A stretch of DNA of 52,466 nt from Bacillota bacterium (GTDB lineage: Bacteria; Bacillota; Syntrophomonadia; Syntrophomonadales; Syntrophomonadaceae): assembly GCA_023395515.1 (NCBI GenBank), contig JAEWZB010000120.1, positions 1 through 52,466 on the forward strand, in the 5' to 3' direction. Position numbers and translations under genes: made by a program. Numbering within the stretch: the stretch's first letter is position 1; each line of letters begins with the position of its first letter. Under the pieces are notes generated by a model. It ran no database searches and was not told the origin of the DNA. It saw only the letters and a program-made list of their open reading frames with translations. Shown here one piece after another: positions 1 through 8,374 of the stretch.

Positions 1-992
1 ATATGAGTATGATTGAAATTGCCCAATGTAATGCCACCCACGAAGATATTTGGCTTAACCATTTGCCGGTTAACCATGTAAGCGGAGCTACCGAGGTAGG
101 GGCTACCTCCATTGTGGCTAATTCTACCATGGTATTGGCCGCTTTTAATCCCGTCTCAGCATTAGAATTAATTCAGGAAGAAAAAATCACCATTTTAGGG
201 CAAGTACCTACTATGTTTGCCATGGAATTTGCCTTAGAAAACTATGACAGCTATGATTTGTCCTCCCTTAAGACTGTAGTTATAAGCGGAGCACCCGCCC
301 CTATGGAGACTTTGAAAAAAATTGTAGCAACTATGTGTGCCAATTGTTATAACTGTCTGGGATTAACGGAAGTTTCCGGTCTTATTACTTATACCCCCCC
401 GGGAGCCAGTCTGGAAACTTTAAATGAAACCGTAGGCATAAACGCACCTGAATTTGAAATGAAATTAGTAGACAAAAACCGGCAGGCTGTAGCTCATGGT
501 GAGATAGGCGAAATAGCTTACCGGGGCACCTCAGTTATTAAGGAATATTTTGAGTTGCCAGAAGCAACGGCGGCTGCTTTCGATAATGATGGCTGGTTTT
601 ACTCCGGGGATTTGGGCATGATTGATGAGGATGGCATGCTGCGTTTAGTAGGCCGCTCTAAGGAAGTATATATTACCGGCGGTTTTAACGTTTATCCCGT
701 GGAAATAGAGGAACATATTATGCGTTATCCCGGAGTTTTGATGACAGCCTGCATAGCCCTTCCCCACCCCATTTTAGGTGAGGTAGGCAGAGCTTATGTA
801 GTACCTAAACCGGGTGAAACAGTAGATACAGAATTATTAAGCCGGCACCTGAGTGACTATTTGGCCGATTATAAGCAGCCTCGTGAATATATTATCCGCG
901 ATATGCTGCCCTTAACCTTGCTAGGCAAAATAGATAAAAAGCTCTTGCGTCAGGAACTGGAAAATGAACTTAAAGAAAAGTTAGGGAGGTAG
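1..992 (+). CDS. Acyl-CoA synthetase (AMP-binding), 5' end outside window
   Basis: This is the C-terminal ~330 residues of an ANL-superfamily acyl-CoA synthetase, which activates a carboxylic acid to acyl-CoA through an acyl-adenylate. Visible motifs are GLTE (the YGxTE-like adenine loop), FYSGD with its ATP-ribose-binding aspartate, GRSKEVYITGG at the hinge, NVYPVEIE, and the late catalytic lysine in LLGKIDKK. The N-terminal domain with the SSGTTG phosphate loop lies left of the window, so the first ATG at position 3 is probably not the true start. The stop codon is embedded in the AGGGAGG ribosome site of the next gene, so the two are co-transcribed. Substrate chain length cannot be read from this part. 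Confidence 0.9.
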   Translation, partial: MSMIEIAQCNATHEDIWLNHLPVNHVSGATEVGATSIVANSTMVLAAFNPVSALELIQEEKITILGQVPTMFAMEFALENYDSYDLSSLKTVVISGAPAPMETLKKIVATMCANCYNCLGLTEVSGLITYTPPGASLETLNETVGINAPEFEMKLVDKNRQAVAHGEIGEIAYRGTSVIKEYFELPEATAAAFDNDGWFYSGDLGMIDEDGMLRLVGRSKEVYITGGFNVYPVEIEEHIMRYPGVLMTACIALPHPILGEVGRAYVVPKPGETVDTELLSRHLSDYLADYKQPREYIIRDMLPLTLLGKIDKKLLRQELENELKEKLGR

Positions 993-996
993 CTCT

Positions 997-1737
997 ATGC
1001 AGTTAAATAATAAGATAGCTGTAATTACCGGTGCGGGTAAAGGTATCGGTCAGGGAATTGCTAAGCTATTTGCCGAGCAAGGAGCTAAGGTAGCTTTATG
1101 TGATATAAATGAAGAAAGCGTCTTGCAGGCGGCAACTGAGCTTCAAGAGCAAGGTTTTGATTGTTTAGGGTTTAGAGTTGATGTACGGGATAGAAATGCT
1201 ATTGAAAATATGATAGAACAGGTAATGGCAAACTACGGTACTATTGACATTCTAGTTAATAATGCCGGGGTGACCAAAGATGCCATGATTCATAAAATGA
1301 GTGAAGAAGATTTTGATACGGTTATAGATATTAACCTTAAAGGCTACTTCAATTTTACCCAGCCGGCAGCTAAAATTATGCGGGAAAAAGGCAGTGGAAG
1401 AATTATTAATATTTCTTCCGCCAGCAGATTCGGCAATGTGGGGCAAAGCAACTACTCCGCCTCTAAAGCCGGAGTAGTAGGCTTCACCCGGGCCGTAGCC
1501 AAAGAACTGGGACCTAAAGGCATTACGGTTAATGCTATTGCTCCCGGCACTATAGTAACCGACATGTACCAGACTATCCCCGAACATATCCGTAACATAA
1601 TGAATCTAATTACTCCTTTAGGCCGGCCTGGCACGGTAGAAGAAGTAGCTAAGCTTTGCCTATTCCTGGCTAGTGAGGAATCTTCCTATATTACCGGGCA
1701 AGTCATTCAGTGTGACGGAGGCATGTTTATGGTATAA
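997..1737 (+). CDS. Short-chain dehydrogenase, FabG-like 3-oxoacyl reductase
   Basis: A 246-residue classical SDR. It has the NAD(P) motif TGAGKGIG (residues 11-18), NNAG (88-91), and the catalytic set S140, Y153, K157 in NYSASK. The length and the PG motif (APGTIVTDM) fit the FabG / acetoacetyl-CoA reductase group, which reduces 3-ketoacyl thioesters. It starts 4 bp after the acyl-CoA synthetase stop, behind AGGGAGG, so the pair probably handles one acyl-CoA substrate. The position next to an acyl-CoA synthetase rather than fab genes suggests acyl-CoA metabolism instead of fatty acid synthesis; this is inference. Confidence 0.85.
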   Translation: MQLNNKIAVITGAGKGIGQGIAKLFAEQGAKVALCDINEESVLQAATELQEQGFDCLGFRVDVRDRNAIENMIEQVMANYGTIDILVNNAGVTKDAMIHKMSEEDFDTVIDINLKGYFNFTQPAAKIMREKGSGRIINISSASRFGNVGQSNYSASKAGVVGFTRAVAKELGPKGITVNAIAPGTIVTDMYQTIPEHIRNIMNLITPLGRPGTVEEVAKLCLFLASEESSYITGQVIQCDGGMFMV

Positions 1738-1745
1738 AGTAAATA

Positions 1746-1767
1746 GGGCTGCCGTTCTCGGTAGCCC
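1746..1767. terminator. Hairpin between convergent genes
   Basis: GGGCTGCC and GGTAGCCC form an 8-bp stem with one G-U pair, lying between the ends of two convergent genes. AT-rich sequence follows on both sides, so it may end transcripts from both directions, but neither T-run is clean. Confidence 0.5.
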
Positions 1768-3056
1768 TAAATATATACCTTCCCCTTAAGCTCCTGTAAA
1801 ATCTCCTCTTTACCCTTACCTTCTAACTGTAGTTCAAAAGCTAAATCTAAGAGCTCCTTAAAGCTCTTATCTGGTTTTAGACCTAGTTCAACTAAATCTT
1901 TGCCTCTGACTAATGGCTCGATTCTTTGACCAAGCTCCAAGCCTAATTGTTTTACTTTTTCCATATACCAGTCTCGAATAGGAGCATAATCTCTTTCTAA
2001 AGCCCGCCCTAAATAATCGGCCTCCGATAATAATAACAGCTCCCTTAAATCCACCCGATTGACCAGCTTATTTATGGCCTTATCACTGACATTTTCTCTT
2101 TGTTTATATAATAATACCGGATGCATATGTTCTCTGACTAAGTTGGCCACTTCCCCCATCAAAATTGAACTGCTTTTTAGATCTTCCAAAAACTTAGCTG
2201 CTACCTTTTCTCCGGCTAGGTCGTGCCCATAGGCGGTAATTTTATCTTCCCGCTTTTTAGTAGTAGCCGGTTTGCCAATATCATGAAGCAGGGCTGCCCA
2301 CATCAAAACTACCGGGCTTTTAGAATTATTTTTAAGCTCGGCGGCTTTATCAACTACTAATAAAGTATGTTCCCATACATCCCCTTCGGGATGATTTTTA
2401 GGCTGCTGCCGGCAACCGATTAGCCGGTATAAATCTGGATGCAGTTTTTGTAAAACCCCGGTTTCTTTTAAATACCTTAAGCCTAGAGAAGGCTTAGTCA
2501 CCAAAAGCAGCTTTTTAAGCTCTTGGTAAACCCTTTCCGGTGGTACTGACTGGAAATCTACCTCGGTCATCAGCTTTATAGTTTCGGGATGAATGCTAAA
2601 TTTTAACCGGGCGGCTAAAACTACTGCCCGGTAGGCTCTAAGAGGATCATCCTCAAAAACTGCCGCTTGGGTATGTCGAATTACCCGCTGTGATATATCG
2701 TTTCTGCCTCCTACATAATCTAATATTTCTCCCGACAATATATCCATCAGCAGAGCATTAATAGTAAAATCCCGCCTCAGCACAGCCTGTTCATAATTAT
2801 CAGCCCCGGCTATGGTAAAGTCTAATTTCGGATAACCTTTAATTTTTATTAAAGGATAAATTTTTCCGAAGACTTTTACGACCCCAAACTCGGATAAAAT
2901 TTTAAGCAATTCACCCTGTTCCATATGAAATACTTCTATATCTATATCAGTTTCACTGGGAAATTCTCCATTTATCAAAAAGTCCCTTACATAGCCTCCG
3001 GTATAAAAGGCTCGCCCCCCGCATCGGGCTATATTTTCAGCTATAGCATTAATCAT
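1767..3056 (-). CDS. tRNA nucleotidyltransferase/poly(A) polymerase family protein with HD domain
   Basis: A 429-residue class II nucleotidyltransferase. Head-domain motifs are GGYVRD (residues 20-25), the metal-binding DIDIE (D37, D39), RRDFTINAL, the nucleotide-recognition DDPLRAYR, and ERVYQELKKLL. An HD phosphohydrolase domain follows (WEHTLLVVDKA, then LLHDIGKP). This order is that of CCA-adding enzymes, which repair or add the 3' CCA of tRNA; clostridia often carry separate CCA- and A-adding paralogs, so the exact nucleotide specificity is open. It is monocistronic and convergent with the upstream pair. Confidence 0.85.
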   Translation of the reverse strand: MINAIAENIARCGGRAFYTGGYVRDFLINGEFPSETDIDIEVFHMEQGELLKILSEFGVVKVFGKIYPLIKIKGYPKLDFTIAGADNYEQAVLRRDFTINALLMDILSGEILDYVGGRNDISQRVIRHTQAAVFEDDPLRAYRAVVLAARLKFSIHPETIKLMTEVDFQSVPPERVYQELKKLLLVTKPSLGLRYLKETGVLQKLHPDLYRLIGCRQQPKNHPEGDVWEHTLLVVDKAAELKNNSKSPVVLMWAALLHDIGKPATTKKREDKITAYGHDLAGEKVAAKFLEDLKSSSILMGEVANLVREHMHPVLLYKQRENVSDKAINKLVNRVDLRELLLLSEADYLGRALERDYAPIRDWYMEKVKQLGLELGQRIEPLVRGKDLVELGLKPDKSFKELLDLAFELQLEGKGKEEILQELKGKVYI

Positions 3057-3174
3057 TATTAATCTCCTAAAGAATTTTTGCTATTATTTTATTATGTTAT
3101 TTACTATTTGATTCTACCGCAAAAAATTATGCTTGGTTAATTGGATACATTATTAAGAGCTTAGATAAGCATAT

Positions 3175-3250
3175 TGTAATATATAAATATATAGGAGCCG
3201 TTTGCAGTAGCATGAGAATACACCCGGTAACCTATTTATGTTATACTTAT
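3175..3250 (+). repeat. Degenerate remnant of the structured repeat element
   Basis: The segment with ATAAATAT (3183-3190), GTAGCATG (3207-3214) and ATACACCC (3218-3225) matches, in order and spacing, the left half of the two larger elements at 39109-39375 and 47731-47996 (compare GTAGCATGGAGGATACACCC in the second). The internal hairpins and most of the right half are missing. CCTATTTATGTTATA right after it can still pair loosely with the left arm. This looks like an internally deleted, decayed third copy just upstream of thpR. Confidence 0.5.
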
Positions 3251-3284
3251 TCGCAAAATACTAATTACCGAAAGGAAGCTAACC

Positions 3285-3812
3285 ATGCGCCTGTTTATTG
3301 CGGTTAATTTTGATGAGCCAACTAAAGAGAATATCATGGCTGTGCAAAGCCGTTTGCAGCAGTTAGGACGGGGCAATTTCTCCCGCCCGGAAAATCTGCA
3401 TCTGACCTTGGCTTTTATCGGAGAAGTGGAGCCTGACCGGGAAATAACCATTGGCCGCCTGATGGATGAACTTACCGTACCTGTTTTGCAGCTCACCTTT
3501 GACCAGGTGGGATGTTTTAAGCGGGAAGAAGGAGATATATGGTGGTTAGGGCTGGCCGCAAATCAAGCTTTATTAGATCTGCAAAAAGACCTGAGCAGCA
3601 GATTGAGAAAAGCCGGCTTTGCTATAGAAAACCGCCGTTTCTCGCCACACATTACTCTGGCCAGAAAGGTTCTATTAAACCGTAAGCCAGACCTAAATGA
3701 GCTCCTGGGCGCACCTTTTGCCACCGAAGCTCACACCATCAGCCTCATGCTCTCCGAACGGATAAATGGCCGGCTGACCTACACTGAACGCTATAGGGCT
3801 GCTAAAAAGTAG
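3285..3812 (+). CDS. thpR: RNA 2',3'-cyclic phosphodiesterase (LigT family)
   Basis: A 175-residue 2H phosphoesterase, the usual size for ThpR. Both catalytic HxTx motifs are present: HLTL at residues 39-42 and HITL at 122-125, and the N-terminus MRLFIAVNF is typical. The family opens 2',3'-cyclic phosphates on RNA ends in the cytoplasm; its physiological role in bacteria is not settled. The start is supported by AAAGGAAG upstream. It stands alone, with a remnant of a structured repeat in its upstream region. Confidence 0.88.
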   Translation: MRLFIAVNFDEPTKENIMAVQSRLQQLGRGNFSRPENLHLTLAFIGEVEPDREITIGRLMDELTVPVLQLTFDQVGCFKREEGDIWWLGLAANQALLDLQKDLSSRLRKAGFAIENRRFSPHITLARKVLLNRKPDLNELLGAPFATEAHTISLMLSERINGRLTYTERYRAAKK

Positions 3813-3890
3813 TATTTTCAAATCCCCTAAATATAGCGGTCTTCATCAATGATACCCGACTGGCAACCAAGCGTTCCTCCACTGCCACAA

Positions 3891-3932
3891 ATACAAAGAC
3901 GAAAGTAAAGGTAAAATCCTAAACTTTCGTCT
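3891..3932 (-). terminator. Terminator-like hairpin downstream of the small reverse gene
   Basis: AGACGAAAGT (3897-3906) and ACTTTCGTCT (3923-3932) form a perfect 10-bp stem. Read on the minus strand it sits a few bases after the stop of the 45-aa gene and is followed by TTGTATTTG, a weak T-rich tail. Confidence 0.5.
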
Positions 3933-3938
3933 TATCAG

Positions 3939-4076
3939 CTAGTCATCTGAATAAGTTTTTATAGTTAATCCCCGCCTATACATCCACTCCCTAAATTCTA
4001 ATTCCTGAGTATAGTTCCAAGGTTTTGTCCACGAATTAAATAGCTTGGTTAGCCATTGCATGAAACATCTGAACAT
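3939..4076 (-). CDS. Hypothetical 45-residue protein
   Basis: A short reading frame with a strong ribosome site (AGGAGGGG, 6 bases before ATG) and a perfect hairpin just after its stop. The product is rich in Trp, Arg and aromatic residues (MFRCFMQWLTKLF, then WMYRRGLTIK), is basic and amphipathic at the start, and ends TYSDD. No family recognised. The combination of ribosome site, stop and hairpin in an otherwise empty 600-bp gap argues for a real small gene, but no homology could be checked. It could also be a chance frame. Confidence 0.4.
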   Translation of the reverse strand: MFRCFMQWLTKLFNSWTKPWNYTQELEFREWMYRRGLTIKTYSDD

Positions 4077-4347
4077 AAGTGACCCCTCCTTCACTTATTA
4101 TTCACACCCAGAAAGCACAAAATACGAGTAAGGCTACTAACTTAACCACCCGTAAATATTTTAATTCCCATAATCATCGCCTCTTTTCCCTAATCATCAT
4201 TACGAACAACAGGCAAATTCAGGGTTATGTATTTCTAATTACATCATACTACCATACGGTGAAAAAGTCTATATAGCTAGCAATTACTTAAACTGATAGC
4301 CTAAGAAAGATATCAATTTTTAATATGAAACTAATCAGCAAATATAC
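4077..4347. other. AT-rich gap without a convincing gene
   Basis: Between the small reverse gene and the fdhD promoter there is AT-rich sequence with no ribosome site leading into a plausible frame. A 65-codon frame on the plus strand here has the amino acid make-up of noise. Confidence 0.5.
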
Positions 4348-4377
4348 TTGACATTTCCTATCGGTTTTATGTATATT
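4348..4377 (+). promoter_or_regulatory. SigA-type promoter of fdhD-nadA
   Basis: TTGACA (4348-4353), an 18-bp spacer and TATATT (4372-4377), about 45 bp before the fdhD start. The -35 box is perfect. Confidence 0.7.
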
Positions 4378-4423
4378 GTAGTAAATTTATGTACACTAAT
4401 TTTTGAAGCCGGAGGAATTTAGC

Positions 4424-5221
4424 ATGACTAAGCCAGTTATATGCCGCCCGCGGGAAATCACTGTTTATAATCAGGGTAAAGTAGCCTTAAACAGTGACCA
4501 AATTGTTGAAGAGACCCCATTAACACTTTTTTTAAATCATGTAGAGCTTGCGACTATGATTTGCTCTCCCGGTGGATATGAAGAATTGGGGTTAGGGTTT
4601 TTACTAAGTGAGGGTTTGATAAATAAGCCTACGGATATTATGAAAATTTCCTGCCGCACGGAAGAAGGTTTATTGTGGATAGAAACGAGTTTACCTACTC
4701 CCCAAACCGGCAATTTTTTGCGCCGCCATATGGCCAGTTGCTGTGGTAAAAGCCGCGCCGGATTCTATTTCATTAATGATGCCCGCCAAATTAAGCCCCT
4801 GGAATCCGAAGCCTATTTTTTTGCGGAGCAGTTGCTGGAAATAATTAATTACCTGGAAGACCGTTCCACTACCTTTCGTCTTACCGGCGGAGTTCATAAT
4901 GCAGCACTGGCAGATGCTTCAGGAATTATGTTTATGTATGAAGATATCGGACGGCACAATGCAGTCGATAAAGTTATCGGACATGCCTTTATCAATGATA
5001 TCAACCTTAATGATAAATGCTTATTATTAAGCGGGCGGGTAGCCTCGGAAATTTTAATTAAAGCAGCTCGGGCGAAAATACCGTTGGTACTTTCGCGCTC
5101 CGCGCCTACCGGGCTAACTATTCAATTAGCCGAAGAACTAAATATAACCGTAGTAGGTTTTGCCCGGGGAAATAAATTTAATATTTACAGCCACCCGGAA
5201 AAAATATTATTTAGCAGGTGA
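4424..5221 (+). CDS. fdhD: Formate dehydrogenase accessory sulfurtransferase FdhD
   Basis: FdhD carries sulfur from a cysteine desulfurase to the bis-MGD cofactor of formate dehydrogenase. The 265-residue product has the family blocks SPGGYEELGLGFLLSEG, IGRHNAVDKV and LSGRVASEILIKAA. The mobile active-site loop reads ASCCGKS, with adjacent cysteines C106 and C107 rather than the spaced CGxCG of E. coli FdhD. ATG at 4424 is chosen because GGAGG lies 8 bases before it; an upstream in-frame TTG lacks such a site. The nearby iscS gene could be the sulfur donor. No formate dehydrogenase gene lies in the window. Confidence 0.93.
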   Translation: MTKPVICRPREITVYNQGKVALNSDQIVEETPLTLFLNHVELATMICSPGGYEELGLGFLLSEGLINKPTDIMKISCRTEEGLLWIETSLPTPQTGNFLRRHMASCCGKSRAGFYFINDARQIKPLESEAYFFAEQLLEIINYLEDRSTTFRLTGGVHNAALADASGIMFMYEDIGRHNAVDKVIGHAFINDINLNDKCLLLSGRVASEILIKAARAKIPLVLSRSAPTGLTIQLAEELNITVVGFARGNKFNIYSHPEKILFSR

Positions 5222-5226
5222 TTATT

Positions 5227-6147
5227 ATGCCAAGAAAAGACTGGGATACTATTAAAGAAATTAACCGTATTAAAAAGGAAAAATCGATTTATATTATCGC
5301 TCATTATTACCAACGGGACGAGATACAAGATATAGCCGATTTCGTCGGGGATTCATATGCCATGGCTGTGGCTGCCAAAAATTCAGCTTCCGATACTATA
5401 CTGGTAGCAGGAGTAGACTTCATGGCCGAATCAGCATCTATTCTTTGTCCTGATAAAACCGTGCTTTCACCGGAACCGGCTGCCACTTGTCCCATGGCGA
5501 ACAGTGTAGATATCGATGATATCCTGCATTTTAAGCAGGAAAACCCTGATGGACTTATAGTTAGTTATGTCAACACTCCTGCATCAGTTAAAGCTATCAG
5601 TGATATTTGCGTCACTTCCTCCAATGCAGTAAAAATTATTGAAAAACTGCCCCGGAATGCCCGAATTTTATTTATACCGGACGAGAATCTGGGGCATTTT
5701 ATAGCCGGTCAGCTAGGACGAACCCTGGATCTTTATCCATCCCGATGTCCTATTCACGCAGCAGTGACCACAGCTGATATTAGGCAGCTAAAAGAAAAAC
5801 ATCCTGATGCCGAAATTTTAGTGCATCCGGAATGCAACCCGGAAGTTACGGCTCTAGCCGATTATATCGGCAGCACCTCCGGCATAATAGATTATGCCAG
5901 TAAATCTGAGCGGCGCAAATTTATCATCGCTACCGAATGCGGGGTTATGCACAAAATAAAGCAGCTAAGCCCTGAAAAAGAGCTGCTGATAGCGCAAGAT
6001 GCATTAATCTGTCCCAATATGAAAAGCATTACTTTAGATAAGATTCTTTACTCGTTAGAAAATCTATCTACAGTAATAACCGTACCCGAAGATATAAGAG
6101 CTAAGGCAGTCATTGCTTTGGAAAAAATGATTGCTTATGCCAGGTAA
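5227..6147 (+). CDS. nadA: Quinolinate synthase NadA
   Basis: A 306-residue quinolinate synthase, which condenses iminoaspartate with dihydroxyacetone phosphate in NAD synthesis using an oxygen-sensitive [4Fe-4S] cluster. The three expected ligand cysteines are visible: C88 in TCPMA, C203 in HPEC and C262 in CPNMK. Other family blocks are AHYYQRDEIQD and GDSYAMA. ATG 5227 is preferred over an in-frame GTG at 5218 because CAGGTG is correctly spaced before it. It nearly abuts fdhD. nadB and nadC are not in the window; the link to the isc genes downstream fits its need for a cluster. Confidence 0.94.
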   Translation: MPRKDWDTIKEINRIKKEKSIYIIAHYYQRDEIQDIADFVGDSYAMAVAAKNSASDTILVAGVDFMAESASILCPDKTVLSPEPAATCPMANSVDIDDILHFKQENPDGLIVSYVNTPASVKAISDICVTSSNAVKIIEKLPRNARILFIPDENLGHFIAGQLGRTLDLYPSRCPIHAAVTTADIRQLKEKHPDAEILVHPECNPEVTALADYIGSTSGIIDYASKSERRKFIIATECGVMHKIKQLSPEKELLIAQDALICPNMKSITLDKILYSLENLSTVITVPEDIRAKAVIALEKMIAYAR

Positions 6148-6204
6148 GCCACAGATTTTTTATATAAATAGATTATTTTGAGTTTTTTAAAGGGGTAGAT
6201 AAAA

Positions 6205-6645
6205 ATGATAAAGTTATCCACCAGAAGTAGATATGGCCTGCGGGCTATGGTTGATATAGCCCAGTGGAATGACCAAACTCCAGTTGCTACTCATACCATT
6301 GCCGAAAGGCAAGGTATTTCCGAACGTTATTTAGAACAGCTTATGATTCCCCTTAAAAGGTCGGGATTGTTAAAAAGTATACGCGGACCGCAGGGAGGAT
6401 ATTTATTAGGCAAAAAACCTCAGGATATAACCGCGGGAGATATTATTCGGGTACTGGAAGGTCCCATCGCTCCGGCGGAATGCGTTAGCGAAACTAATCC
6501 CGAAAATTGTGAGCGTTCGGACTGTTGTGTAACTCGAATTATATGGACAGAAATCAGGGACTCGATCACACAGGTTTTAGACTCTTATACATTAGCTGAT
6601 TTAGCTCTGGAAGCGCAAAAAGGAACTATTATATACAACAAATAG
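6205..6645 (+). CDS. iscR: Rrf2 family Fe-S regulator (IscR-like)
   Basis: A 146-residue Rrf2 winged-helix protein (MIKLSTRSRYGLRAMVDIA at the start, then SIRGPQGGYLLGK). It has four cysteines in the IscR ligand region: C93, C102, C107 and C108. IscR-type proteins bind a Fe-S cluster through three such cysteines and repress isc genes when clusters are plentiful. It directly precedes iscS-iscU, the standard context. RBS AGGGGT is present. It is one of three Rrf2 paralogs within 9 kb; the other two control or flank cysteine genes. Confidence 0.88.
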   Translation: MIKLSTRSRYGLRAMVDIAQWNDQTPVATHTIAERQGISERYLEQLMIPLKRSGLLKSIRGPQGGYLLGKKPQDITAGDIIRVLEGPIAPAECVSETNPENCERSDCCVTRIIWTEIRDSITQVLDSYTLADLALEAQKGTIIYNK

Positions 6646-6676
6646 CTTAGACATTAAGGACAAGGAGATGTTAAAT

Positions 6677-7837
6677 ATGAAATCTATATACATGGACCAT
6701 AGTGCTACTACACCGGTTGATCCTGAAGTATTTCAAGCAATGATTCCGTATTATACCGAAATATACGGTAACTCCTCCAGTATCCACTCTCAAGGGCAAC
6801 GTGCCCATCAGGCTCTTGAAGAGGCTCGGGAACAGGTAGCCTCCCTAATTGGAGCCTCTCCGGCCGAGATTATCTTTACCGCCGGTGGTACGGAGGCTAA
6901 TAACCAGGCATTAATCGCCTTTATGAATCATGAGCAGCAGAAAAAAGGCAAACATATTATTACTTCCGCTATTGAGCATCATGCCATACTGCATACTTGC
7001 GAATATCTCAGTAAAAATGGTTTTGACCTTACCATTCTGCCGGTAAATGCGGAGGGCTTAGTAGAACCTGACACTCTAAAAAAAGCCTTGCGGACCGATA
7101 CGGCTCTGGTCTCAATCATGCATGCCAATAATGAAATAGGTACTGTTCAAGACATAAAAACCTTGGCGGCCATCAGTCATGAAGCAGGTGCTGCTTTTCA
7201 TACTGATGCCGTACAAAGCGTAGGCAAAATTCCGGTTGATGTGAAAGAACTGGGAGTAGATTTGTTGTCCGCTTCCAGTCATAAGTTATATGGTCCCAAA
7301 GGTATAGGCTGCCTTTATGTAAAAAAGGGAACCCGCATTGCTTCTTATCTGCACGGAGGTGCCCATGAGCGTAATCTGCGGGCTGGTACGGTTAATATTC
7401 CCGGTGCGGTAGGATTTGGTAAAGCTGCTGAATTAGCTAAGGAGCGAATGAACCAGAATATTGTGCACTTAAAAGGTTTAGCCCAACGATTAAGTCAGGG
7501 AATTTTGGATAACATCCCTAATTCTCGCCTGACTGGTCATCCCCTCGAGCGTTTGCCCGGCAGTGTAAGCGTAGTATTCGATTATGTGGAGGGTGAATCC
7601 ATACTTCTCATGCTTGATAGTTATGGGATTATGGCTTCCAGCGGTTCTGCCTGTACTTCCGGTTCTCTGGACCCTTCCCACGTACTTTTGGCTATTGGCC
7701 TGCCCCATGAAACGGCTCATGGCTCTTTACGCCTTACTATGGGTAAGGATAATACCCCGGATGAAGTTGATTACGTTTTGGAAAAACTCCCTATCATAAT
7801 TAAAAATTTACGAGTTATGTCCCCATTGGGAAAATAA
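6677..7837 (+). CDS. iscS: Cysteine desulfurase (IscS/NifS)
   Basis: A 386-residue PLP enzyme that removes sulfur from cysteine as an enzyme-bound persulfide. The PLP lysine is K203 in ASSHKLYGPKG, and the persulfide cysteine is C326 in SSGSACTSG. The N-terminus YMDHSATTPVD is characteristic. ATG 6677 is used because AAGGAG sits 9 bases upstream; the first in-frame ATG at 6668 overlaps that site. The short SGSACTSGS loop region fits the group seen with IscU partners. It likely feeds IscU, MnmA and FdhD, all nearby. Confidence 0.94.
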   Translation: MKSIYMDHSATTPVDPEVFQAMIPYYTEIYGNSSSIHSQGQRAHQALEEAREQVASLIGASPAEIIFTAGGTEANNQALIAFMNHEQQKKGKHIITSAIEHHAILHTCEYLSKNGFDLTILPVNAEGLVEPDTLKKALRTDTALVSIMHANNEIGTVQDIKTLAAISHEAGAAFHTDAVQSVGKIPVDVKELGVDLLSASSHKLYGPKGIGCLYVKKGTRIASYLHGGAHERNLRAGTVNIPGAVGFGKAAELAKERMNQNIVHLKGLAQRLSQGILDNIPNSRLTGHPLERLPGSVSVVFDYVEGESILLMLDSYGIMASSGSACTSGSLDPSHVLLAIGLPHETAHGSLRLTMGKDNTPDEVDYVLEKLPIIIKNLRVMSPLGK

Positions 7838-7851
7838 AGGAGGAAAAAGCA

Positions 7852-8292
7852 ATGGCATACTCTGAAAAAGTAATGGATCATTTTATGAACCCCCGTAATG
7901 TAGGCAAAATTGATCAGGCCAGTGGTGTCGGTGAAGTAGGCAACCCGGTATGTGGTGATATCATGCATATAGAAATCGAAGTAAAGGATGACATAATCCA
8001 AGATATTAAATTCCAAACTTTCGGTTGTGCTGCCGCCATAGCTACCAGCAGTATGGTCACTGAATTAGTTAAAGGCCAAACCCTGGAAGAGGCAGAAAAA
8101 ATAACTAACCGTACTGTGGCTGAAGCTTTAGACGGTCTGCCCCCGGTTAAAATGCACTGTTCCAATCTGGCTGCTGATGCTCTGCATGAAGCCATAATTA
8201 ATTATCGGCAAGGTCAGGGCGGTTCAGCCAGCCTCTCCAAAAACTGTTGTAAGCATGAGGCCGACACCTTATGTATTAAGATTGATAAATAG
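7852..8292 (+). CDS. iscU: Iron-sulfur cluster scaffold IscU/NifU-like
   Basis: A 146-residue scaffold on which [2Fe-2S] and [4Fe-4S] clusters are built. Ligand residues are C34 and D36 (NPVCGD), C59 (FGCAAA) and H102-C103 (MHCSNLAADAL). Most IscU proteins end soon after this last helix; here a ~25-residue tail follows with three more cysteines (C132, C133, C141) and a histidine. RBS AAAGGAGG; 14 bp from iscS. The tail may bind metal or be a lineage feature; this is inference. Confidence 0.93.
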   Translation: MAYSEKVMDHFMNPRNVGKIDQASGVGEVGNPVCGDIMHIEIEVKDDIIQDIKFQTFGCAAAIATSSMVTELVKGQTLEEAEKITNRTVAEALDGLPPVKMHCSNLAADALHEAIINYRQGQGGSASLSKNCCKHEADTLCIKIDK

Positions 8293-8313
8293 AGATAATA
8301 ATAGTTTTAGAAC

Positions 8314-8357
8314 GGGGGGCAGTTCTTGTGTATAAAAGAAGCTGTCCCCTTTTATTT
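8314..8357 (+). terminator. Rho-independent terminator after iscU
   Basis: GGGGGGCAG and CTGTCCCC pair (one G-U), with inner TTCTT/AAGAA extending the stem, followed by TTTTATTT. It lies between iscU and mnmA on the plus strand, so mnmA needs read-through or its own promoter. Confidence 0.75.
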
Positions 8358-8374
8358 GAAAGGATGGACAATCG

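Noticed and set aside
4079..4276. 65-codon plus-strand frame in the gap before fdhD
   Set aside because: No ribosome site, composition like random AT-rich sequence, and it overlaps the ribosome site region of the better-supported reverse small gene.
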